In this document: one piece after another, positions 8,225-16,582 of the stretch
Layout of the letters: the number at the start of each line of letters is the position of its first letter
Position numbering within the stretch: position 1 is the first letter of the stretch
Assembly: GCA_949710005.1 (NCBI GenBank)
Contig: OX453287.1
Location: forward strand, 16,028,560 to 16,092,559
From: Ricordea florida
Lineage: Eukaryota > Cnidaria > Anthozoa > Corallimorpharia > Ricordeidae
Length of the DNA: 64,000 nucleotides
Reading direction: 5' to 3'
Made by a program: the position numbers and the translations under genes
Notes under the pieces: model-generated
Databases searched by the model: none
What the model was told of the DNA's origin: nothing
What the model saw: the letters and a program-made list of their open reading frames with translations, nothing else

Positions 8225-9420
8225 CTAACATACCATCTCATCTAGATTACCATTCATAATACCCATATTCGCATCCGCGACCACGAACATGTAGCATGTA
8301 AGAACTTTAGTGCCTACCTTTTGTCTCTTAATTTCTAAAGCCACACCATCACGAGTAGCAATAATTTCCAAACCATTTTCATGGATATCATTATCTGGAT
8401 AAGTCCTCAAATCAATCCACAAAGCGAATTTATCTGTATAGAAATCAGATTCCTTAACTGAATCACTAAGACCAACTCGCTTAATTATGGATTGCCACAA
8501 ATCAGTCGCCATCATACCTTTCAAATAAACTTTGTTGGGCACCCCATCTATGTCAATCTTGACTGATGTGATCTTTGGATTTGCAAAAATCTCAGAATCC
8601 CTAAGGCCTTCTGCGTGAGGGGCAGTGAAGAGACATAGTATACCAGTCATGGATCTCCTTGGAACATTAATGTGCTGATTTATCACAGCATCATTAGCCT
8701 CAGAGATTGTGAAAGTTTGGTGAAGGAGTGCTTTTTCATAGGTGAATCCTTTGCCAACTTTGTAGGACACAACAGCCTTTCTTGCTAAATCATCATTTGA
8801 TATGCACTGGTATTCCATTTCCATGTTTACTAATTTATAATTAGCCGGTGTTTCATTGTTAGAATAAACTACAACATCAGAAACTTTAGCCAAAGTTAAT
8901 TCAAATCTAAGTGGATGTAGTAATCCTCTTGGATAAAATATTCCATGATCTTTGAGGATTGTGTGATCTAATGGAATAGCATATCTAGTGCTATGAATCA
9001 TAGCTAAAGTATTATCCTTTGTTTTTGATGTATCTTTATTACCTGCATTAGTTCTAATTCTCCTTATATTAACATTAGATATACCCTGTCTCAATCTATT
9101 CTCACGATCCACCTCCGACAAAAACAAATCATGATAAGTTTTGAATAAATCAAATCTACTAAGATCCTCTATGATTTCACCACCAAATAGAACCTTATAT
9201 TGTGAAATTAGATTCCTTCAACCATATCAAAAGTTATGTAGACGCTGCCAGGCACAATCACTAAATTCTCACTCAATTTTGGGATTTCAATGTATAGTGT
9301 CTCACCAGGTTCGGCTGATGATGGATTCAACGTGACCCTAATCAATGAAGTTTCCGCCTTCAACCCTCCAGTAGTCCTTGGAACACGACCTGTATCAAGA
9401 ATGCTTGGTATAGAAGTCAT
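8225..9420 (-). pseudogene. putative major capsid protein gene, one frameshift
   Basis: Two consecutive minus-strand frames make up one gene. The first (9420-9208) gives 70 residues including PRTTGGLKAETS and a beta-rich run. The second is open from 9217 to 8225, about 330 residues, with FGGE, LFKTYHDLFLSEVDRENR and NVPRRSMTG. The frames change at about 9211-9217, so a single small indel broke the gene. The product is rich in beta strands, lies directly upstream of the packaging ATPase, and from memory belongs to a family common in cnidarian virus-like elements. I take it as the double-jelly-roll type major capsid protein. It is shorter (about 400 residues) than typical Polinton capsids, so the fold needs structural confirmation. 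The intact start is at the ATG 9418-9420. Confidence 0.6.
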
Positions 9421-9447
9421 TTTAAATGCTTATATTCTTGTTTATAA
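9421..9447. promoter_or_regulatory. 27-bp divergent promoter region
   Basis: Only 27 A/T-rich bases separate the start codons of the capsid gene (minus) and the integrase gene (plus). They contain TTTAAA next to the capsid start and TATATT and TTTATAA towards the integrase start. Each side may serve as a TATA-like element for very short leaders, or the signals lie inside the opposite gene. Confidence 0.5.
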
Positions 9448-10437
9448 ATGAGCGATGCCAACGTTTTAAATCGATTATATTACTCCACTGATGGATACTG
9501 GAAAGGATACTCATCCATACCCAAATTGGCCAAAGCAGCCAAAGTTAGTGAAAAGGTCGCCAAAGAGTGGTTGGAGAAGCAGGCCTTGTGGCAAATTTAT
9601 CTCCCAGCCCCCAAGTATATACCCAGGCCACATTGGAGTGTGAATAAGCCTAATCAGATTCATCAAGCGGACTTGTTGTTTCTTCCTCACGATACAGTGA
9701 GAAGAAAAACATACCGCTATGCATTAGTCGTGATTGATATCGCGTCAAGATACAAGGATGCCGAGCCATTGACCTCAAAGGAGAGTGGTGAAGTTGCCAA
9801 TGCCTTTCAAAGAATTTATTCTCGTAAGTTGAAGTGGCCACAAACATTAATGATAGATCCAGGAACAGAATTCAAGGGTGATGTAACAACTCTTATGAAT
9901 AAGCATCAAGTCACAATCCAGCGTAGTGAAGCTGGGAATCATAGAGCTCAAGCTTTTGTGGAGAGGGCCAACAGGACTCTCGGTGAGAAGTTATTCAGCC
10001 ATCAATACGCTCAAGAGATGGTTAGTGATAACCGATCCACAGTTTGGGTGAATAGATTGCCCGCCATCATGAAGACCCTCAATAGTGAACCCACCCGTAT
10101 TACTGGTAAAGAGCCTGAGGAAGCTTTGAAAATGGACTCAATTGGTACCAAAACTCCAGACTATAAGCGACCTGTGGGATTGGATGAGAAGAGATTACCT
10201 CCAGATGTTCAAGTCAGATATTTATATGCCCCCGGTGAAGATGAAGGTGGGGACAAACGAAGGGCTACTGATCCCATATGGAGTCTTGAAGTCTATGATT
10301 TGGCCCGAACCATAATCGAGCCGGGTCAACCAGTCTTGTACTATTTGAATGGGGGTCCAAAACGAGGATTCGTTCGTGAAGAGCTCCAATTTGTACCTCA
10401 AGACACTAAATCACCACCTTCTAGCGTTCTGAAATGA
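9448..10437 (+). CDS. DDE (retroviral-type) integrase
   Basis: 329 residues, intact, and the only plus-strand gene of the element. An N-terminal helical region (residues 20-50) is followed by a retroviral integrase core: HQADLLFLP (Asp75), a strand YALVVIDIASRY, LMIDPGTEFKG (Asp137) and FVERANRTLGE (Glu172). The second Asp and Glu are 35 positions apart, as expected. The C-terminal 90 residues contain a small beta-rich segment (VLYYLNGGPKRGFVREELQFV), in place of the chromodomain often found in Polinton integrases. It would join element DNA to the host chromosome. Its 3' end overlaps the polymerase gene by 40 bases tail to tail. An intact catalytic triad argues for a recently active copy. Confidence 0.88.
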   Translation: MSDANVLNRLYYSTDGYWKGYSSIPKLAKAAKVSEKVAKEWLEKQALWQIYLPAPKYIPRPHWSVNKPNQIHQADLLFLPHDTVRRKTYRYALVVIDIASRYKDAEPLTSKESGEVANAFQRIYSRKLKWPQTLMIDPGTEFKGDVTTLMNKHQVTIQRSEAGNHRAQAFVERANRTLGEKLFSHQYAQEMVSDNRSTVWVNRLPAIMKTLNSEPTRITGKEPEEALKMDSIGTKTPDYKRPVGLDEKRLPPDVQVRYLYAPGEDEGGDKRRATDPIWSLEVYDLARTIIEPGQPVLYYLNGGPKRGFVREELQFVPQDTKSPPSSVLK

Positions 10438-13073
10438 CCATGTGCATAAGTGTTTATCCCATCTTCCATTATCACACGTTTATCGTCCTCGCGTGATAAT
10501 GCAATCTTGTTAATTGTTTCAGTATACATGTCATGATTATGACTCCTTATGGTGTTCATCTTCCGTCTCTGGGATTGGCCACTGAAAAGACAAGTCTTAT
10601 AATCTTGGAAACTTATGCTTTTGCTAACCACTGCCTTGTTTACACCCTTACACTTCTTGACTTCCTTCTCCTTATCCGTCTTGAAAGCATACAGTTTGGC
10701 CCTCAAACCCACAAATTCCGTGATCTGTTCACCACCAGCCTCATCTTTGAACATCCCTCCGACCTTTTTGTTCACTCCGGTCTCAATCCCGGATGGATGG
10801 TCCCTTGGGTAGTTGCTGGTGTCAAATTTAGCCCTCACATCTGGACTGATATCCCTGTAAAAGTCCTCAGTCTCTATCACATAGGCTAAGGAATCCGTGT
10901 CTGTGAACAGCAACTTGGCCTTCTCCCCATACTTGGGCTTCATGTACCTGTAATGGAAATCGTACATAGTCGTCTTGCTCAAATCCAGAATGGACAAGCC
11001 TAAGTAAATGGGCTTATCAAAGACCAATCTCGTTCTCTTCATATGGAAGGCGGTCAGATCCTCGCAAAAGATGTTCCTATGATGGAAGTTTGGCTTCACA
11101 ATCAACTTACGCGCTTTCTTCTCATCAGTAACCAACTGGATATCCACCCTCTTCCTAATGTTCTCCATGGTCTTGCCAAACACTGAGTTGTTCATCAACT
11201 TGAAGAAGTCCTTTTCGAAATCATTCTCGGCCCTGGCTCTCAAACTATTATTCAGATCAATATAAGACTTCAACCATTCCGACTCCTCAAACTTGATCCC
11301 TCTATGAACCTTGGTTAACTTCAAACCCAACGACAAATACTGTTTCAGAGCTTCGTGGTGTAGAATATACTTCTTCTTATCTCTCAAATTGGGAACCAAC
11401 TTAACAACCCCATCAACATCCAACCTCTCTGGAGCTAATGGATAATCATTATGAAGATCATGCAACTCCAACGGGTACTCCAAATCCACCTCCAATATAC
11501 ATGGATGGGTCCTCCAGTCTGCCAACTCTTGATCGTCCATCCACTCAAACCCATGGGTTGGTAAAGCCTTGGTCGTTGCGTAGCCATAGAGCCCATTAGC
11601 ATCCAAATATACGATGAACTTTGTAGGCAACCTGGGATCATAATTCTTCATATATCGATTATTGGCCTTCCCATACCTCGTCGAGATCGTTGATATTCCA
11701 CCTCTGATACCATTCTCTACCATAATCAGCATATCGGGATCCCTCAAAAGCTCCAACTCAACCTTGGTGATCTTCAATGTGGCATCCCAAGCCAATCCAG
11801 GTGCAGTATAATGCCATGCTGGATCCAACCCATAATTCTTCATACAAACCCCTCTGAAGTTCTCAAATACATCGGCCAACAGAATCACATCTGTTTTGAG
11901 ATACAAGTCATGGTAATCCCTAAAACTTCTCATACCAAAGGTCTCCCACACGTTTCCAGCAGGTTGATAATCCTCATCTGATATGTCAGTGTCGTATAAT
12001 ACCGAATAGAACTCGTCCTTGGGTGGTAGACTGGACACTTGTAACTTGTCAAAGCCATCAAACCAATCATATGGAAACACTCCCTTCCTAGCCAAAAGAT
12101 CAAAGTTTGCCCCTTCATAGTATCTCGAGAGGTTTTCCAGAGACTCTCTTGGTAAGTTGTCAGCCAATCTAGCCAAACCACTTGCCATGAACCTAAAACT
12201 GTCTATAAATCTAATGGAGCGTTTAATCTGAACCTCCTTCTCCTTACCATCATCCCCTTCCGCCTTCTTCATGAACTTTTCAACCACAATCTCCTTTGTG
12301 AATGAGATGTACTTTTCATCGTTGAGTGGAATACAATCTATCTTACCCTCTGATACTTCCACCTTCTTGATAAACAAATGGCTATCGTATCCAGACAAAT
12401 TGTGGAATATGACTGGAAAGAACTTGGGGGTGCTGAATTCCAGGTTGCATTTCCTGTGGGCTGCTCCTCTGTACCTACCTGTAAGATGACAGTGGTCGAC
12501 CACCTTATCGTTTCCCAATTCACCCTCACAAATATGGCAACGAGTAGCCTTTCTATGCTTCCTATGATCGCTATTATTCATTGCAAGCTTCTTTTCAGAC
12601 TTGAATTGACCATAGATCTTCTTGATGTCATCCTCCAAGCTTTCCTGGAACATTTGTGGTATGTCATCCTCAGGTGAATTGGCTGTTCTCATCACCAACT
12701 TAGGCTCAAAGATCCCATCATCGAAACACTTGATAAGGTAACAAAATCCTGATGGCTTGTGCTTCTGATATTGATTCGTGAAGCTATACCTGTCATCCGG
12801 GAAACAAGTATCCAACTTCTCCGTGAAACACTCGAAATCAGCATAGATCACAAATGGCACTTGCATCTTTCTTCTGTGGTTCTTGAAAGTAATGTACTTT
12901 GGGCTGCCATCCTCTTCCATCGGCATCTGGACTTTGACTGCTTCGTTGTTTAGGCAGTACTCCATATGTTCATCCAACGACTTTTGAGAATTGAACGAGT
13001 TTAGGCAGTTATCACAATAGAAACGTGCACCTTTTTTCTTATTATACTCGATAAGTCTTGACATGTTTTTTAT
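10398..13073 (-). CDS. protein-primed-type family B DNA polymerase, catalytic part
   Basis: From the ATG at 13064 it reads 888 residues. In order: a Cys/His finger (C17, C20, H33, C37), Exo I FVIYADFECF (D76, E78), an endonuclease VII-like HNH zinc module (C176, C179, DHCH 190-193, H203, C206), Exo II HNLSGYDSHL (221-230), Exo III YLKTD (388-392), polymerase motif A YLDANGLYGY (D488), motif B FKLMNNSVFGK (621-631) and motif C TDTDSL (D722, D724). All catalytic residues are present. This is the organellar/viral DNA polymerase B2 family, which replicates linear genomes from a protein primer. The frame continues upstream in phase with the 390-residue frame, separated by one TGA at 13074-13076. 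So this is either one broken polymerase or two coupled genes. Confidence 0.9.
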   Translation of the reverse strand: MKNMSRLIEYNKKKGARFYCDNCLNSFNSQKSLDEHMEYCLNNEAVKVQMPMEEDGSPKYITFKNHRRKMQVPFVIYADFECFTEKLDTCFPDDRYSFTNQYQKHKPSGFCYLIKCFDDGIFEPKLVMRTANSPEDDIPQMFQESLEDDIKKIYGQFKSEKKLAMNNSDHRKHRKATRCHICEGELGNDKVVDHCHLTGRYRGAAHRKCNLEFSTPKFFPVIFHNLSGYDSHLFIKKVEVSEGKIDCIPLNDEKYISFTKEIVVEKFMKKAEGDDGKEKEVQIKRSIRFIDSFRFMASGLARLADNLPRESLENLSRYYEGANFDLLARKGVFPYDWFDGFDKLQVSSLPPKDEFYSVLYDTDISDEDYQPAGNVWETFGMRSFRDYHDLYLKTDVILLADVFENFRGVCMKNYGLDPAWHYTAPGLAWDATLKITKVELELLRDPDMLIMVENGIRGGISTISTRYGKANNRYMKNYDPRLPTKFIVYLDANGLYGYATTKALPTHGFEWMDDQELADWRTHPCILEVDLEYPLELHDLHNDYPLAPERLDVDGVVKLVPNLRDKKKYILHHEALKQYLSLGLKLTKVHRGIKFEESEWLKSYIDLNNSLRARAENDFEKDFFKLMNNSVFGKTMENIRKRVDIQLVTDEKKARKLIVKPNFHHRNIFCEDLTAFHMKRTRLVFDKPIYLGLSILDLSKTTMYDFHYRYMKPKYGEKAKLLFTDTDSLAYVIETEDFYRDISPDVRAKFDTSNYPRDHPSGIETGVNKKVGGMFKDEAGGEQITEFVGLRAKLYAFKTDKEKEVKKCKGVNKAVVSKSISFQDYKTCLFSGQSQRRKMNTIRSHNHDMYTETINKIALSREDDKRVIMEDGINTYAHGHFRTLEGGDLVS

Positions 13074-14246
13074 TCAACAGTAGTGATTTGTCTCTTCGTT
13101 TGATATTAAGAGTAGATTTATCTTTGAAACCCCTGACTTATCATAACCAAGGATGTTGATCCCATATGGGTTCTGCCTTTCGAATTTATCTATATGATTT
13201 GTGCCAAGTGCTGATACTGGGAACTCTATCCCTGACCAATCGAGCTTCTCTGAATTCTCCCTCATCTCTTTGTTTAGTCTCTCAGGATGAACCTCTACAG
13301 GGAATACAGCGGATGTCACTGCCCATTTGAAGCACTCCTGGTCTTCATTCTTGACATTGATAATTGCCTTCTTAGCAGCTAATTTAGAGGGTAGTTTAAT
13401 ATATGAACTTCCAGAAAACGGTTGAAATGGGTTTATGTGGATACGAAAGTCTATCACATGTTCAAACACCCATCCAGAGCGCTCATTCTCATATTTCTGC
13501 ACCAATTCAACCAGTCTAGCTTTGATATTATCGAACATAACAAATGTGTCTGTTGAAGCTGTCACTGTCTCCATCAGTGAATGAAAATGACCTTGACTCC
13601 GCTCAATAACACGATTATCCTGGTTGCTCCTCCTCATGAATCCACATGAAAGAATACACTTCAACTTGAATGGCTTCCTATGTTTATACATCAAACTACG
13701 AAATGGTGTTCTAACCTTGCTAAGAAATGAAGTTGGATCATATCCAGCTATACCCTTTACTATATAAGTCCTCAAAAAGCCTCTCAGAGCCGTTTCATGT
13801 CTTTCAGGGATGAAATAATCGGGTTCCCTTCTAACTGCATTAGCTGCCCTTCTTAATCTCCTATTGATGGCCCTCCTGTTTGGATCTCTAACATTAGATC
13901 TTATCCAATTTATGGTCTGGTTAACTTCACGCCTGGCAGAAGCAATAGCCCTTCCATATGAAGCTCGGGCAGGTCTTGTTCTTGTGGGCCTAACTGGACC
14001 AGGGATTGGAACATTAGCTTCAACCACTCGTGGAGATCCAACAGCATTAATGAGAGCCGCTTTACGCATGTTGCCAAAACCTTGTATACCAGTCTTCTTG
14101 GCTATGGTTCGTAATATCTTCACTGTCAAGTTCTCAGGTTGTATGTCAGATAACGCTGTGAGCATTTCAGCCTTTCTGAATCCACGAACACTCACACCAG
14201 CTCTTTTGGCTATTGACCTCAAGTCTTTCACTGTCAAGTTCTCCAT
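13074..14246 (-). CDS. N-terminal part of the polymerase protein, SAP-like domains
   Basis: 390 residues. Two SAP/Rho-N-like repeats lie at residues 3-32 and 38-69 (LTVKDLRSIAKRAGV and LTVKILRTIAKKTGI), which usually bind DNA. An Arg-rich linker (residues 84-145) follows, then a domain holding FEHVIDFRIHINPF, ECFKWAVTSAVFPVEVHPERL and LDWSGIEFPVS. That last region is, from memory, the part that precedes family B polymerase in single large proteins of cnidarian virus-like elements. The frame ends at TGA 13074-13076 and the same frame resumes at once, with an ATG at 13064. So this is best read as the N-terminal third of a protein of about 1280 residues. A terminal-protein role for priming is possible but not shown. 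Confidence 0.7.
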   Translation of the reverse strand: MENLTVKDLRSIAKRAGVSVRGFRKAEMLTALSDIQPENLTVKILRTIAKKTGIQGFGNMRKAALINAVGSPRVVEANVPIPGPVRPTRTRPARASYGRAIASARREVNQTINWIRSNVRDPNRRAINRRLRRAANAVRREPDYFIPERHETALRGFLRTYIVKGIAGYDPTSFLSKVRTPFRSLMYKHRKPFKLKCILSCGFMRRSNQDNRVIERSQGHFHSLMETVTASTDTFVMFDNIKARLVELVQKYENERSGWVFEHVIDFRIHINPFQPFSGSSYIKLPSKLAAKKAIINVKNEDQECFKWAVTSAVFPVEVHPERLNKEMRENSEKLDWSGIEFPVSALGTNHIDKFERQNPYGINILGYDKSGVSKINLLLISNEETNHYC

Positions 14247-14321
14247 AGCATCAATTGGATTTTAAAATTGTAATCCTTAAACCAACCACTATGTTATTGA
14301 TAAGCTTATTTAACTTTTATA

Positions 14322-14350
14322 CTTTTGTAACACGATCCATGTTACAAAAG
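14322..14350 (-). terminator. 10-bp perfect hairpin between two genes
   Basis: CTTTTGTAAC (14322-14331) and GTTACAAAAG (14341-14350) pair perfectly across a 9-base loop. It lies 28 bases after the stop of the gene at 14378 and upstream of the polymerase gene start, in an otherwise AT-rich spacer. Confidence 0.5.
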
Positions 14351-14377
14351 GAATTTCACGTAATTAACAATCTATAT

Positions 14378-14920
14378 TTATTCAACAAATTCATTCAAAA
14401 GACTTTTTTCATCTTCGTCAAAACACCAATCAACCGCTCTCGTAGGATGCCAAGCTACACGCAGCAATTCATCAGACAAATCTTTGTAAAAAGTTCGCTT
14501 GTGATTTAACCAATCTTCATCGTCTTCTATTCCAATAACCATCTCATAAATGTACTCGTAATCGCCACGATTTTCTTCAATAAGAATATCATTTAATCTT
14601 TTAATAATGTAATCCAAATCAAAAACAATAAATTCTTCATAATAGAAAATCTTAGCCATATCATCCGCAAATGTATAACTTCTGTTCTTATCAGACTTCG
14701 AAAAATAAACTTCTGTACTCAACATATATTTGGAAGACTCAATACAAAATTTAATATGACCTTTATACCTGTAATTTCTACGAATCCACTTAAGCAACAC
14801 ATATTCATCTCTCTTAATCAAATCATGAATATTCAAATCTTCTTCAGGTCTAAAAATCATAAACTCCATTGAACAACCATCTTGATTGTGACTTTTAAAC
14901 TCAATTCGCATGTTGTCCAT
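14378..14920 (-). CDS. hypothetical protein with C-terminal WHPxR/WCxDE motif
   Basis: 180 residues from the ATG at 14918-14920; the frame runs further upstream to a GTG at 15025, but that part is Gly/Ser low-complexity from a G-rich strand. The protein is acidic, alpha/beta, and rich in Tyr and Asp. It ends with VAWHPTRAVDWCFDEDEK. I recall a comparable His-Pro-x-Arg ... Trp-Cys-Leu-Asp ending in uncharacterised proteins of nucleocytoplasmic large DNA viruses, which would tie this gene to large viruses; this is weak memory. It is the first (rightmost) gene on the minus strand and its frame is intact. Confidence 0.55.
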   Translation of the reverse strand: MDNMRIEFKSHNQDGCSMEFMIFRPEEDLNIHDLIKRDEYVLLKWIRRNYRYKGHIKFCIESSKYMLSTEVYFSKSDKNRSYTFADDMAKIFYYEEFIVFDLDYIIKRLNDILIEENRGDYEYIYEMVIGIEDDEDWLNHKRTFYKDLSDELLRVAWHPTRAVDWCFDEDEKSLLNEFVE

Positions 14921-14943
14921 TTGCTCAAAGCTGTACCCTAGAC

Positions 14944-14993
14944 TCCCAACCCCAAACTCAGATCCCACTTTCTCACCCCCGACCCCACCCCAT
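14944..14993 (-). promoter_or_regulatory. G-rich strand with quadruplex potential
   Basis: The minus strand carries runs GGGG-TG-GGGG-TC-GGGGG, then GGG, TTTGGGG and TTGGG within 50 bases, just upstream of the first gene. Four or more G-runs with short loops allow a G-quadruplex. It could mark the promoter or the end of the element. Confidence 0.4.
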
Positions 14994-15950
14994 CCACTTG
15001 ACGATCCCACCGAAAAAATTGACACCCTTAAAGAAAATCATCGATCAAAAATCGAACAAGTTGAGACCCAACTAATTAATTATGCACAAAAAATTCGGAC
15101 CACACCCAAAAATTCTGGGCGAGCCGAACCAGTCCCCCGACAAAATTGACCACGCCCATCTTACCTGACCACGCCCTTTTTGTCCCAGAATCCGCCTTTT
15201 GCAACTACTGCTTGAAACCCAGCGCCACAAACCTATATAGCCCTCGAACTTTGCTGGGTTCCCATTAATGAATAGCTCAGGCGTGACAGACACGTCACAC
15301 AATGCACGAATATTATTAGCCACAGACCCGGGCCCCAGACAAGAAAAAACGACTGGTCCCAGACCATGAAACATTCTACGTACGTACGTAACATCACAAA
15401 ACCCAGAGGAAACCCCCAGCAGCCAGGTCTATAAACGGGAGCTCGAAGACTTCCCTTAAAGTTAACTTCATGAAATATTTTGTTGTAATAGTTTTTTATA
15501 GTTCGTGTGAATTTCTGGAGTCACGCTCCTTCAGGCTGGCTGGACAGGCTGGGGGTGCGTTATTAGCCCGATCTGCACAACTTTTTCCCTCTCATCGGCC
15601 CTCTTCACTTTTAATTCTTCCACTCTCATAATTATATTTAAAGTCCATAACTCCGAGTCATGGATTGGAGTTCTAACTCTTCCTCTCAACCCTTTGCTGC
15701 AAGAGTCACAAAATGCCGTCCCCAAGACAAACGCCTTCACTCTAGGAATAAGACTTTGAGGTATTCTCTTAACCATCTGTCCGAAAGATGCGAACTAACT
15801 GTTCTATAAAGAGGGCACTTTTGTTTTGAACTCAACTTTCATGACTGCCTTTGGCATTCATTGCTGCTGAGCGAGCGCAGCGAGCGAGCAGCAACATAAT
15901 CAGGATTTAAGAGAGATACATAAGGTTGGACGAATTCTCGAATTCATCAC
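14994..15950. other. right flank: CACCC boxes and unassigned sequence
   Basis: Three GACCACRCCC boxes occur at 15098, 15148 and 15167, and a CTATATAG at about 15231; together they look like a promoter, direction unclear. A minus-strand frame at 15531-15776 (81 residues with CDSC and a charged helix) is open but unrecognised. A palindrome of GAGCGAGC/CTGCTGAGC type lies at about 15866-15896. No terminal inverted repeat of the virus-like element was found here. Confidence 0.35.
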
Positions 15951-15951
15951 T

Positions 15952-15980
15952 TTTTACCAGAATGCATTGCATTTAACCAC
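15952..15980. repeat. target repeat and 5' target-site duplication of the LINE
   Basis: ATTGCATTTAACCAC at 15966-15980 recurs directly after the poly-A at 20027-20041. The insertion site lies in a short local repeat (TTTTTACCAGAATGCATTGC...) of which further copies follow at about 20045 and 20102. Confidence 0.7.
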
Positions 15981-16030
15981 AGCCTGCGCCACATACTTTT
16001 CTCCCCTCAACTCAATACTGAGGACGATTC

Positions 16031-16582
16031 ATGATGAGTTCTTGTGATTTCAAAATGCTATCTCTGAATGTAAGAGGCTTGAGTAACTTTAAGAAACGAC
16101 GTTCAATATTTGCATGGTGTAGAAAACAAAATGCAAATATAATCTTTCTTCAAGAAACACGTTCTACGCGTGACAAAGAGAAACAATGGAAATGCGCACC
16201 TTTAGAACTCGCCCATGGGAGCAGTAATGCAAGAGGTGTTGCGATATTATTACGAAATGGCTTTGATTGTAAAATAAAACAGAAATATGTTGATCCCGCT
16301 GGTAGATATATTGGAATTCAAGCACAAATCAATGACGAAAACTTTTATTTATTTAACGTTTACGGTCCAAACAATGATAATCATGCCGCACAATTTTATG
16401 ATCATCTACTTGCCGTCCTTAAAAGAGAAGACCTTGCTTATGAAGATAAAATAATTATTGGAGGGGACTTTAACTGTCCTATGAATCCGATGTTGGATAA
16501 ACAAGGCGGGATAATAATGACCTGGAAGAAAATTGTTGAACGCATCGAAGAAATCTTAATTAAGGACATTCAATTTGCATGA
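16031..16582 (+). pseudogene. LINE ORF2 part 1: APE-type endonuclease
   Basis: Residues 10-20 (MLSLNVRGLS), FLQET, NVYGPN and GGDFNCP are the N, E, Y and D/N motifs of AP-endonuclease-like LINE endonucleases that nick the target DNA. The frame stops at 16582; the rest of the endonuclease (the Asp-His motif) continues in the next frame, so one small indel lies at about 16560-16575. Confidence 0.85.

Larger units (their letters stand above)
3424..14993 (-). mobile_element. endogenous Polinton/adintovirus-like dsDNA virus element
   Basis: A tightly packed cluster of about a dozen genes, nearly all on the minus strand. It encodes family B DNA polymerase, DDE integrase, packaging ATPase, a putative capsid protein and small membrane proteins. 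That combination is the hallmark of Polinton/Maverick and adintovirus-like elements. Intergenic gaps are tiny and there are no introns, in contrast to the host genes in the window. A 19-bp hairpin closes the left side and a G-rich strand lies at the right. I found no terminal inverted repeats or target-site duplication, so both boundaries are estimates. I recognise no adenain-like protease and no penton base, so these are either absent or too diverged to see. The polymerase has one in-frame stop and the capsid gene one frameshift; otherwise the copy looks fresh. Confidence 0.85.

Noticed and set aside
13021-13090. Intron in the polymerase gene instead of a stop
   Set aside because: No GT/AG pair is needed or present: the frame continues directly across the TGA.
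15072-15374. 100-residue gene at the right flank of the virus-like element
   Set aside because: It lies over promoter-like boxes and has no recognisable features.
3371-15420. Terminal inverted repeats of the virus-like element
   Set aside because: I compared the two flanks by eye and found no convincing match; a dot plot would decide.
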